In this document: piece after piece, positions 15,168-22,462 of the stretch
Layout: every line of letters starts with the position of its first letter
Position numbering within the stretch: position 1 is the stretch's first letter
Assembly (NCBI GenBank): GCA_036556265.1
Contig: DATBJU010000175.1
Location: 1-22,683, forward strand
Length of the DNA stretch: 22,683 nucleotides
Reading direction: 5' to 3'
Origin: JAUSIF01 sp036556265
Lineage (GTDB): Bacteria > Pseudomonadota > Alphaproteobacteria > Rhizobiales > Xanthobacteraceae
The notes under the pieces: model-generated
Told to the model about the DNA's origin: nothing
The model's database searches: none
The model's input: only the letters and a program-made list of their open reading frames with translations
Program-made: the position numbers and the translations under genes

Positions 15168-16303
15168 TGAGCGGGCGGAGCGGACGGACGATCCCGCGCG
15201 GCCCAGGCGAGCCGCTGCCGATTACGATACTCACCGGCTTCCTTGGCGCGGGCAAGACGACCCTCCTCAATCGTCTGCTGCGCGACCCGGAAATGAAGGA
15301 CTCGCTTGTGCTCGTAAACGAGGTGGGCGAGATCGGAATCGACCATCTGTTGTTCGAAATCCTCGACGAGAACGTGATGCTGCTTTCGAGCGGCTGCATG
15401 TGCTGCTCCATGCGCGGCGACCTCGTGACATCGCTCGAGAACCTGATTTACACGCTGGACGCGGGGACGCTCACGCCCGTACGCCGCGTGATCATCGAGA
15501 CAACCGGCCTCGCCGATCCGGCGTCGGTTCTGCATGTATTGATGACACATCCGCTGCTCGTTCAGCGCTATCGCCTCGACGGCGTTGTGACCACCGTCGA
15601 TGCGGTAAACGGCATGGCGACGCTCGATGCGCATATCGAGGCGCTAAAGCAGGTCGCGGTGGCGGATCGCATCGTTCTCGCGAAGACTGATCTTGCGGGT
15701 GAATCGGCTGCGCTGCGCGAGCGGCTCGCGACGCTCAATCCTGCAGCGTCGGTCCTCGACGCGGCCAAGGGCGAGGCGAGCGTCGGGCGGCTGACGGGCG
15801 CCGGGCTGTTCGACCCGACGCGGAAGGTTCCGGACGTCACTCGTTGGCTCGCGGACGAGGCGGTGGCGGAAGCCGCGCAACATCACGACCATCATGAGCA
15901 CGAGCATGGCGGCGAGCGCGCACACGCTCACCGACACGACAGCAAGTTTCGTGTCTTCACTGCGACAACGGATGAGGCGATCCCCGTCGCGACGTTGGAA
16001 CTCTTCCTCGATCTGCTCCGCTCCGCGCACGGACCGAAGCTTCTTCGTATGAAAGGGATCGTCCGGCTCGCAGAGGAACCCGAGCAGCCGGTGGTGCTGC
16101 ACATGGTGCAGCATGTGTTGCACCCGCCCGCGCGGCTCGCCGCCTGGCCGGACGCGGATCGCCGCACGCGGCTCGTGTTCGTGACTCACGACCTTGAGCC
16201 GTCGGTGGTCCGGCGCCTGCTCGACGCCTTCCTCGGCAGGCCGGCGCCAGACGCACCGGACAAGGCCGCGCTCACCGAAAACCCATTGGCGCTCGCGCGC
16301 TAG
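15167..16303 (+). CDS. COG0523 (CobW/ZigA-type) GTPase metallochaperone
   Basis: A 378-residue G3E GTPase. Walker A is GFLGAGKTT (24-32), the metal-binding CxCC motif is C77-M-C79-C80, and the G3 region is ETTGLADP (111-118). The NKxD guanine-specificity motif is degenerate: LAKTDL, with Ala for Asn at about 172. Residues 239-258 are a histidine-rich metal-binding loop, followed by the CobW C-terminal domain. COG0523 proteins insert or traffic Zn, Co or similar metals in the cytoplasm; CxCC plus a His loop favours zinc (family knowledge and inference). Its ATG overlaps the carboxypeptidase stop by one base, so the two are almost surely co-translated. Confidence 0.92.
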   Translation: MSGRSGRTIPRGPGEPLPITILTGFLGAGKTTLLNRLLRDPEMKDSLVLVNEVGEIGIDHLLFEILDENVMLLSSGCMCCSMRGDLVTSLENLIYTLDAGTLTPVRRVIIETTGLADPASVLHVLMTHPLLVQRYRLDGVVTTVDAVNGMATLDAHIEALKQVAVADRIVLAKTDLAGESAALRERLATLNPAASVLDAAKGEASVGRLTGAGLFDPTRKVPDVTRWLADEAVAEAAQHHDHHEHEHGGERAHAHRHDSKFRVFTATTDEAIPVATLELFLDLLRSAHGPKLLRMKGIVRLAEEPEQPVVLHMVQHVLHPPARLAAWPDADRRTRLVFVTHDLEPSVVRRLLDAFLGRPAPDAPDKAALTENPLALAR

Positions 16304-16311
16304 CCTCGGCG

Positions 16312-16860
16312 ATGCCGATTGGTCTCTCCCCGGCCGCAGTTCTCGAGTTCTGGCGCGCGGCGGGACACGATCGCTGGTTCAGGGCCGACCCGACATTCGA
16401 CCAGGAAGTGCGTGAGCGGTTTGCTTCGGCGCACGCGGCGGCCACCGCGGGCGCGCTCAGCGAGTGGGAAAAGTCAGCCGACGGCGCACTCGCGCTCGTC
16501 ATCGTGCTCGATCAGTTCTCGCGCAACATGTTTCGCGGCAGTGCCCGCGCCTATGCGGCAGATTTGCAGGCGAGGGAGGTCGCCCGTCGTGCGATCGCGC
16601 GCGGGTTTGACCGGGACGTCGATCCGGCGTTGCGTACGTTTTTCTATTTGCCGTTCATGCACAGCGAGAACCTCGACGACCAGGAATACGCCCTTGCGCT
16701 CTATCGTTCGGCCGGCGATGCGGAAGGGATCGAGTACGCCGAAATGCATCACGAGGTGATCCGGCGCTTCGGCCGGTTTCCTCATCGCAACGAGATCCTT
16801 GGACGTGTGTCGAGCGCCGAGGAAATCGCGTATCTGCGTAGCGGCGGGTTTCGCGGCTGA
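16312..16860 (+). CDS. DUF924 family protein
   Basis: A 182-residue protein starting with LSPAAVLEFWRAAGHDRWF. It carries the DUF924 hallmarks LDQFSRNMFRGSARAYA (around 66-82), YLPFMHSE (112-119) and RRFGRFPHRN. DUF924 has a TPR-like all-helical fold without a known enzymatic role. It is eight bases downstream of the metallochaperone and probably in the same transcript; whether the functions are linked is unknown. The 176-base gap after it holds a small dyad but no clear promoter or terminator. Confidence 0.9.
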   Translation: MPIGLSPAAVLEFWRAAGHDRWFRADPTFDQEVRERFASAHAAATAGALSEWEKSADGALALVIVLDQFSRNMFRGSARAYAADLQAREVARRAIARGFDRDVDPALRTFFYLPFMHSENLDDQEYALALYRSAGDAEGIEYAEMHHEVIRRFGRFPHRNEILGRVSSAEEIAYLRSGGFRG

Positions 16861-16893
16861 GCCCGGACTCTTAACCTTAATCCATCGTTGCAT

Positions 16894-16922
16894 TTGTCGT
16901 CGCGAGCGACGCGGCGCGACAA
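16894..16922. promoter_or_regulatory. Dyad in the gap before the flippase gene
   Basis: TTGTCG (16894-16899) faces CGACAA (16917-16922) and an inner CGTCGC (16898-16903) faces GCGACG (16906-16911); the two pairings overlap and would compete. A GANTC methylation-type site, GACTC (16866-16870), followed directly by TTAACC, lies 24 bases upstream. Operator or mRNA hairpin are both possible; there is no terminator T-run. Confidence 0.2.
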
Positions 16923-17036
16923 CGCCGGTTGTCGAGCGATGGTCGGCGGCCGTAATCGCTTGAGCAACCGAAGGGAATTTTAAGTTCGCGCTGCTAAGTC
17001 GAGCGCGGCGGCCGCGTTCAGATCGGGGAGCAGGAA

Positions 17037-18428
17037 TTGTCCGTCGCCGGATCTTACGGGAGGCACGCCGCAAGTTTGCGCGCGAGCGCGATGGCGCTTG
17101 TCGAGCGGCTGCGACATCTGCTCGTTGACGACAGCGATCACTCGATCGCCCGCCGCATGGCCGGCACGGCGTTCATGATCCGCGTGGTCAGCGCCGGGAT
17201 CATCTACGTCTCGCAGATTCTCCTCGCGCGGTGGATGGGCGGCTTCGAGTTCGGCGTCTACGTGTATGTCTGGACCTGGCTCGTGCTGGTCGCCGGTCTT
17301 GCGCCGCTTGGAATTGCCTACTCGACCCAGCGCTTCATTCCAGAATACACGGCCGCCAAAGACCGGGCGAGGCTGCGTGGATTTATTACCGGGAGCCGCC
17401 TGCTGAGCCTGGTGCTCGGTGTGGCTGCGAGCGGTGCCGGTCTCGTCTCGCTTCTTCTCCTCGGCGATCTGATCGATCCGCACTACCGCGCCCCGTTCCT
17501 GATCGCGCTCGCCTGCGTGCCAGCCTTCACGCTTTCGAGTGCGCAGGATGGCGTCGCGCGCTCCTACAACTGGATCTTCGTCGCCCTCGTGCCTGGCTTC
17601 GTGGCGCAGCCGATCCTCGTGCTCGCGATTATCGTGACGCAGCACTTCGAGGGTTTCAAGGTGGATGCGACCGTCGCGATGGCCGCAACGGCAATAGCAA
17701 TCTGGACGACAGTCATCGTTCAGACGATCGTGCTGCAGCGCCGGTTGCGGACGCGGGTTGAGTCAGGTCCCGTGCGCTACGAACTCGGCCGCTGGTTCAG
17801 GACCGCGCTGCCGATCTTCCTCGTCGACGGCTTCTATTTTCTGCTCACCTACACCGACATTCTCGTGCTGAAGGCGTTCGTCGATCCGGCGCAGATCGGC
17901 ATCTACTATGCGGCGACGAAGACGCTCGTGGTTATCTCCTTCATCTACTATGCGTTGTCCGCTTCATTCGCGCACCGCTTCAGCGAGGCGCATTTCTCGA
18001 AGCGGCGCGACAGGCTGGAAGCATTCATTCGCGATGCGACGCGCTGGACCTTCTGGCCGTCGCTCGCGGCCGCCTTCGTTCTGCTCGCGCTCGGCAAGCC
18101 GATCCTGACGCTGTTCGGCGAGGAGTTCGCGGCCGGATATCCGCTGCTGTTTGTGCTGGTAATCGGTCTGCTCGCGCGCGCGAGCATCGGCCCGGGCGAG
18201 CGGCTGCTGATCATGGTCGGAGAGCAGCGCCTCTGCGCGCTGATCTACGCGTCGGCGTTCGTCACCAATCTGCTGCTTTGTCTCGTCATGGTCCCGCGGT
18301 TCGGCCTCGTCGGCGCGGCCGCATCGACCGCGACGGCCCTGGTCGTCGAGTCGACGCTCCTGTTCGTCATGACGAAGCGAAGGCTCGGCCTGCACGTCTT
18401 CTTCTGGGGTCGGCGCGCGGAGGCGTGA
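17037..18428 (+). CDS. Polysaccharide flippase / MOP-superfamily membrane protein (Wzx-like)
   Basis: A 463-residue protein with about twelve hydrophobic segments from residue 42 onward. The first is followed by ILLARWMGGFEFGVYVYVWTW, the G-x-x-x-F/Y-G-x-Y pattern of Wzx/RfbX flippases (polysaccharide biosynthesis family in the MOP superfamily). Such proteins move undecaprenyl-linked oligosaccharides across the inner membrane. The start is TTG 17037, with GGGGAGCAGGA just upstream; ATG 17091 is a possible later start, leaving an 18-residue shorter N-terminus. The stop lies one base before the acetyltransferase start, so the two form a tight pair. No Wzy polymerase or sugar-synthesis genes are adjacent. 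Confidence 0.88.
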   Translation: MSVAGSYGRHAASLRASAMALVERLRHLLVDDSDHSIARRMAGTAFMIRVVSAGIIYVSQILLARWMGGFEFGVYVYVWTWLVLVAGLAPLGIAYSTQRFIPEYTAAKDRARLRGFITGSRLLSLVLGVAASGAGLVSLLLLGDLIDPHYRAPFLIALACVPAFTLSSAQDGVARSYNWIFVALVPGFVAQPILVLAIIVTQHFEGFKVDATVAMAATAIAIWTTVIVQTIVLQRRLRTRVESGPVRYELGRWFRTALPIFLVDGFYFLLTYTDILVLKAFVDPAQIGIYYAATKTLVVISFIYYALSASFAHRFSEAHFSKRRDRLEAFIRDATRWTFWPSLAAAFVLLALGKPILTLFGEEFAAGYPLLFVLVIGLLARASIGPGERLLIMVGEQRLCALIYASAFVTNLLLCLVMVPRFGLVGAAASTATALVVESTLLFVMTKRRLGLHVFFWGRRAEA

Positions 18429-18429
18429 A

Positions 18430-19629
18430 ATGAACAGGCCGGCCCGCTCCGCATCGTTCGAAAAGATCGTCATTCCTGCGCCTGGATCGAAGGATCAGGG
18501 CGGCGCGGGGCCGCGCGCGCCGCTGGAAGTGGACTGGCGGGCACTGCGGTCGCTCGTCGATGATATCGACGCCTGGCGTGAACTTGCCGAGCGGGCGCTC
18601 GAGCCCAACGTATTTCTCGAACCGGCGTTTGCCTGCGCGGCGGCTTCGCACTTGGCGGACGCACAAGTCGGGGCGCTCGTCGTCCGCGAGGGTGACCGCC
18701 TTGTCGGCCTGATGCCCGGCCGCGTCGAGGGCCTTGGTCAAGGCCGGCCGGTTTCCACTTTTGTCGCCTGGAGCCACTCGTTTGCGCCTTTGTCGACGCC
18801 GCTCGTCGATCGGGATGCAGCGCAGGGCGTAGTCGCAGCGCTCGTCGACAGTCTGCCTGAACTTCCGGGCGCGCCGCGCGTCGCGCTGTTGCCGTTGATC
18901 CCCGAGGAGGGCCCTGTCGCCCGCCTCATTGCCGCGCACCTCGGCGAGAAGAAGCGCGCACCTTATCGGCTTGATCCGCACCGGCGCGCGTCGCTCGTTC
19001 CCGGGCAGCCGGATGCCGATGAAGAGGTTTCGTCGAAGCGGCTCAAGGAGCTCCGCCGCCTGCGTCGTCGCCTAGCACAGGAAGGTGCGCTGACCCACGA
19101 AACCGCCACGGACGCGAACGCGGTTGATACCGCGCTTGCAGGCTATCTCGCGGTCGAAGCCTCCGGATGGAAGGGCCGCTCCGGAACGGCCGCGACGCAG
19201 AATTCGGCGACCGCGCGGTTCTTCGCAAGCGCCGTGACTGCGCTCGCGAGCGAGGGAAAGGCGCGGGTTGACCGCCTGAAGCTCAACGGCCGGACAATCG
19301 CAGCGACGATCACCCTCTTCTCGGGCAACCGCGGCTGGTTCTGGAAGACCACCTACGACGAAGCCTATGCGCGCTTCTCACCGGGCGTGCAGCTTGCACT
19401 CGATCTCACGGGGTCGTTGCAGGTCGAGGGCAGGCTGGCGCTTGTCGATTCCTGCGCAGTCGCGGATCACCCGATGATCGATCATCTGTGGAGCGGCCGA
19501 TTGGCGATCGCCGACTGGCTCGTGCCGCTCGGCGGCCGTCCGGCGATGGCAGCCACAATTGCCGTCGAACACGCCCGGCGCGCCGTGATGGCGCCGCTCA
19601 GGGCGCTCCGGAGCGCCGCGCGCCGCTGA
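18430..19629 (+). CDS. CelD/BcsL-type GNAT acetyltransferase (exopolysaccharide-linked)
   Basis: A 399-residue protein of the CelD/BcsL family with a duplicated GNAT-like fold. The first half contains ERALEPNVFLEPAFACAAA and GALVVREGDRLVGLMPGR. The second has RLKELRRLRRRLAQEG, the stretch around SATARFFASAVTALASEGKAR, then LKLNGRTIAATITLFSGNRGWFWKTTYDEAYARFSPG, typical of the BioF2-like/GNAT C-terminal domain. Related proteins acyl-modify or are encoded with exopolysaccharide (cellulose, xanthan-type) machinery, though direct biochemical evidence is sparse. ATG 18430 follows the flippase TGA by one base, suggesting it modifies the flippase's glycan substrate (inference). Its stop abuts the stop of the convergent acyl-CoA synthetase. 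Confidence 0.82.
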   Translation: MNRPARSASFEKIVIPAPGSKDQGGAGPRAPLEVDWRALRSLVDDIDAWRELAERALEPNVFLEPAFACAAASHLADAQVGALVVREGDRLVGLMPGRVEGLGQGRPVSTFVAWSHSFAPLSTPLVDRDAAQGVVAALVDSLPELPGAPRVALLPLIPEEGPVARLIAAHLGEKKRAPYRLDPHRRASLVPGQPDADEEVSSKRLKELRRLRRRLAQEGALTHETATDANAVDTALAGYLAVEASGWKGRSGTAATQNSATARFFASAVTALASEGKARVDRLKLNGRTIAATITLFSGNRGWFWKTTYDEAYARFSPGVQLALDLTGSLQVEGRLALVDSCAVADHPMIDHLWSGRLAIADWLVPLGGRPAMAATIAVEHARRAVMAPLRALRSAARR

Positions 19630-21237
19630 TCAGGCGCGATCGCGCAGCAGTCGGCGGATGACCTTTCCCGTCGTCGTCATCGGCATTTCATCGATGAATG
19701 CGACCTCGCGCGGATACTCGTGTGCCGACAGGCGCGTGCGTACGAACGCCTGAATCTCCGAGGCGAGCCGGTCGGAGGGGGCGTGTCCTGGTTTCAGCAC
19801 GACGAAGGCCTTGACGATCTCCGTACGCAGCGCATCGGGCTTGCCGATGGCCGCGGCCAACGCCACCGCGGGATGACGGATCAGGCAATCCTCGATCTCG
19901 CTTGGGCCGATGCGATAGCCCGAAGACGTGATGACATCGTCGTCGCGGCCGACGAAGCGCACGTATCCTTCGTCGTCAGCGATCCCCTGGTCGCCGGTGG
20001 TCATCCAGTCGCCGATGAACTTGTCGCGCGTTGCGTCCGGGCGTTTCCAGTATTCGAGAAACATGACGGGATCGGGCCGCTTGACCGCAATCTGACCGAG
20101 TTCTCCAGGCGCGCAGACGCCGCCGTCGCCGCGGATAACCGCGACGTCGTGGCCCGGCACGGGCATCCCGATCGCGCCGGGTTTCGAGATGCCGATCGCA
20201 GCGCATGAGGAAAGCACGAGATTACATTCGGTCTGGCCGTAGAACTCGTTGATCGTCAGCCCAAAGGCGGATCGTCCCCAGTCGTACGTCTCGACGCCCA
20301 GCGATTCGCCGCCCGAAGCGACCGTTCGCAAAGCGAGCTTGCGCTTGGGTGGGCCCGCGCCACGCAGCATCCGCAGCGCGGTCGGAGGAATGAATGTATT
20401 GCGCACGTCGGCGTCCGCCATCAGCGCAAAGGCTTCCTCAGGATCGAACTTGTCGAATTTGCGCGCCACGACGGGAACGCCGAGCGCGAGGCCCGGCAGT
20501 AAGATGTTGAGCAGCCCGCCGGCCCAAGCCCAGTCGGCCGGGGTCCAGAGTCGGTCGCCCCGTTGCGGAAGAAACTCGTGGGCGAACTCGACGCACGGGA
20601 GGTGTCCGAGCAGCACACGATGCCCGTGCAGCGCGCCCTTGGGCGGGCCGGTGGTGCCGGATGTGTAGATCATCATCGCAGGATCGTCGGCGGCGGTATC
20701 GGCTGCCGAAAAATCGTCTGATGCACGCGGCAGAGTCTCGTGGAACGGGAGCGCGCCGTCCGCCGGGCCGTCGGTCGACAAGACGAATTTTAAGTCGGGC
20801 AACCGGCCGCGGATCTCCGCGAGCTTCGCAAGACCGGAGGCATTGGTGACGACGGCGCGGGCACCCGAGTTCTCCAGCCGGTAGAGCAGAGCGTCGACAC
20901 CGAACAGTGCGGCGAGCGGCACCGCGATGGCGCCGAGCTTGTGGATCGCCAGATGCGTGATCGCCGTCTCCGGCGTCTGCGGCAGAATGATCGCGATGCG
21001 GTCGCCGCGCGCGATGCCGTGCGCGGCAAACGCATTGGCCAGCCGGTTCGACTGCTCGCGCAGGCGGCCGTAGGTGACAGCCTCCAAGCCCGACGGTTGC
21101 CGGATGAGCAGCGCAACTCTTTCCGGCTCGCGTGCCGCCCATTTGTCGCATGCGTCGACGCCGATGTTGTAGCGGGCAGGGACTTGCCAGCGAAACGCGG
21201 CGCGGAGCTTCTGATAATCGCGGACGTCGGGGAGCAT
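19630..21237 (-). CDS. Acyl-CoA synthetase (AMP-dependent, acetyl/medium-chain type)
   Basis: A 535-residue member of the ANL (adenylate-forming) superfamily. The P-loop-like motif YTSGTTGPPKG is at 191-201. NEFYGQTECN is motif A5, TGDQG carries the ribose-binding Asp (A7), GRDDDVITSSGYRIGPSEIE is the hinge and A8 region, and TTTGKVIRR near the C-terminus holds the adenylation lysine K525. It activates a carboxylic acid to its acyl-CoA using ATP; the FGLTINEFYGQTECN pattern resembles acetyl- to medium-chain acid ligases. ATG 21237 (MLPDVRDYQKLRAAF) begins at the family N-terminus; an earlier start exists 32 codons upstream. It follows the CAP lipoprotein gene by 19 bp on the same strand. Confidence 0.92.
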   Translation of the reverse strand: MLPDVRDYQKLRAAFRWQVPARYNIGVDACDKWAAREPERVALLIRQPSGLEAVTYGRLREQSNRLANAFAAHGIARGDRIAIILPQTPETAITHLAIHKLGAIAVPLAALFGVDALLYRLENSGARAVVTNASGLAKLAEIRGRLPDLKFVLSTDGPADGALPFHETLPRASDDFSAADTAADDPAMMIYTSGTTGPPKGALHGHRVLLGHLPCVEFAHEFLPQRGDRLWTPADWAWAGGLLNILLPGLALGVPVVARKFDKFDPEEAFALMADADVRNTFIPPTALRMLRGAGPPKRKLALRTVASGGESLGVETYDWGRSAFGLTINEFYGQTECNLVLSSCAAIGISKPGAIGMPVPGHDVAVIRGDGGVCAPGELGQIAVKRPDPVMFLEYWKRPDATRDKFIGDWMTTGDQGIADDEGYVRFVGRDDDVITSSGYRIGPSEIEDCLIRHPAVALAAAIGKPDALRTEIVKAFVVLKPGHAPSDRLASEIQAFVRTRLSAHEYPREVAFIDEMPMTTTGKVIRRLLRDRA

Positions 21238-21256
21238 CGCGTGCGAGCGGCGTTTG

Positions 21257-21766
21257 TCAGCGGGCCGCGGGTTCGGCAAGGACGAGGGCCCAGAACACCT
21301 TGTACTTCGAATTGGGCGCGTAGGCCGTCGCAATGCCGAAGCGGGTCGCGCCGGGAAGCAGCATGTTCTTGTTGTGCGACGGCGAGTCGCGCCAACCGGA
21401 GAAGGCTTCGGCGAGCGTGTGGTAGCCGGCGCCGACGTTCTCGGCGGCGCGGGCCGCCTGATACGAGCCGATCCGCTGCGCGAAGCCGCGCCCGCCGGGA
21501 TCGTGAGTCACGCGATCGGCGGCAGCCATGCGGCGGGCCTGGTCGCGGGCGATTTCGAGCAGCGCCGGCTCCGGCTCCAGCGGAGGCAGTCCGTTCGCGC
21601 GGCGATAATCGGAAAGCATCGACGCCGCCGCGGCCACATTCACTTCGGCGCCGGGCCGCGCGAGGCTTTCGTAGAAGGGCGGCGAGGTCTTATCGAGTTC
21701 ATAGGTGCTGCAGGCCGTGAGCGGGACGGCGACAGCGAGAACGAGGCTCGTGATGAGGTGGCGCAT
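21257..21766 (-). CDS. CAP/SCP-domain lipoprotein
   Basis: A 169-residue protein. Residues 1-19 are a lipoprotein signal with lipobox LTAC and C19 the lipidated cysteine. The rest is a CAP (SCP/PR1-like) domain, including LSDYRRANGLPPLEPEPALLEIA, VTHDPGG with its conserved His, ENVGAGY and SPSHNKNMLLPGATRFG with the second conserved His. Bacterial CAP proteins of this type are extracytoplasmic and functionally poorly understood. The start at 21766 is chosen for the signal peptide; no good Shine-Dalgarno precedes it, and the upstream in-frame extension does not look like protein. The acyl-CoA synthetase lies 19 bp downstream. Confidence 0.88.
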   Translation of the reverse strand: MRHLITSLVLAVAVPLTACSTYELDKTSPPFYESLARPGAEVNVAAAASMLSDYRRANGLPPLEPEPALLEIARDQARRMAAADRVTHDPGGRGFAQRIGSYQAARAAENVGAGYHTLAEAFSGWRDSPSHNKNMLLPGATRFGIATAYAPNSKYKVFWALVLAEPAAR

Positions 21767-21877
21767 GAGGGGGGTGCAGGTCTTTAGCGCGCGCGGCGGG
21801 CAGGTGCCAACGTACAAATGACCGCGGCGGCTTCGCGGCAATGTACAGTCGGGGGCCGCTCGCGGGACATCGGGGGA

Positions 21878-22246
21878 ATGAGCAAGACATACGATTATAT
21901 CGTGATCGGCGCGGGCTCGGCGGGCGCCGTGATCGCCAGCAGACTGTCTGAGGATCCGGGCATCTCCGTGCTGCTGCTCGAGGCGGGCGGTCGCGACAGC
22001 CACCCGTTCCAACTGATGCCGCTCGCGTTCCAGTCCGTGGCGCGCAGCCGGCCCTTCATATGGCAGTTCGAGAGCGAGCCGGAACCGGGACTCGGCGGAC
22101 GCCGCCTGCCGATCCGGCGCGGACGAACGCTCGGCGGTTCGTCGTCGATCAATGCGCTGATTGCGAGCCGCGGCAATCGCGTTGACTACGATCTATGGCG
22201 AATAGGCGGCTCACCAGACGGCCGCACGCGTGTCCGCGATCGGTGA
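21878..22246 (+). pseudogene. GMC oxidoreductase, N-terminal fragment (truncated)
   Basis: The frame encodes 122 residues. YDYIVIGAGSAGAVIASRL (5-23) is the FAD-binding motif and RRGRTLGGSSSINALIASRG (80-99) is GMC signature 1. Resemblance to the family stops after DYDLWR at about residue 107 (base 22198). Fifteen unrelated residues follow, then TGA at 22244-22246. A whole family member has about 530 residues, including the catalytic His/Asn, as in the intact gene at 9941-11530. I looked for the rest of the fold in the other frames just past 22198 and did not find it, so a simple one-base frameshift is unlikely. The start at 21878 is set by the FAD motif; GGGGGA is unusually close upstream. 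Confidence 0.75.
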
Positions 22247-22301
22247 CTAATACGATCGCTCGGAACCCCGCACTTTTCCGGTAGGAGCAGGCGGCGCCTC
22301 A

Positions 22302-22418
22302 TTAGCGCCGGATCCAGCAGGGCAGGCGCCGCGGGGTACGCGGCTTCTTCTCGGCGGGTGTCCTTTCGAACTCCTGATCGGCTTCTTCGAGCGTCGGGGA
22401 CTTCGGTGCCCGGGCTCG
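22302..22418 (-). other. Possible minus-strand gene fragment (C-terminal)
   Basis: Read on the minus strand from 22418 to a TAA at 22304-22302, this gives 38 residues including KSPTLEEADQEFERTP and KKPRTPRRLPCWIRR. Codon third positions are mostly G or C, as expected for coding sequence here. The frame stays open to a TGA near 22540, but that upstream part is Arg/Pro/Ser-rich and looks like an antisense shadow of the plus-strand frame, and it has no start codon. It may be the tail of a small basic protein that has lost its beginning. I do not recognise a family. Confidence 0.25.
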
Positions 22419-22462
22419 AGAAGAAGCTTCTTTCCTACTCGCGCGCGTCTTTGAGCGAGAGG

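Noticed and set aside
14759..15634. Minus-strand frame of 291 codons opposite the carboxypeptidase/COG0523 junction
   Set aside because: Its apparent Ala-rich repeats come from reading the low-complexity tail backwards.
22199..22260. Simple frameshift in the GMC gene at the right end
   Set aside because: None of the other plus-strand frames continues the GMC fold after 22198, so truncation or junction fits better.
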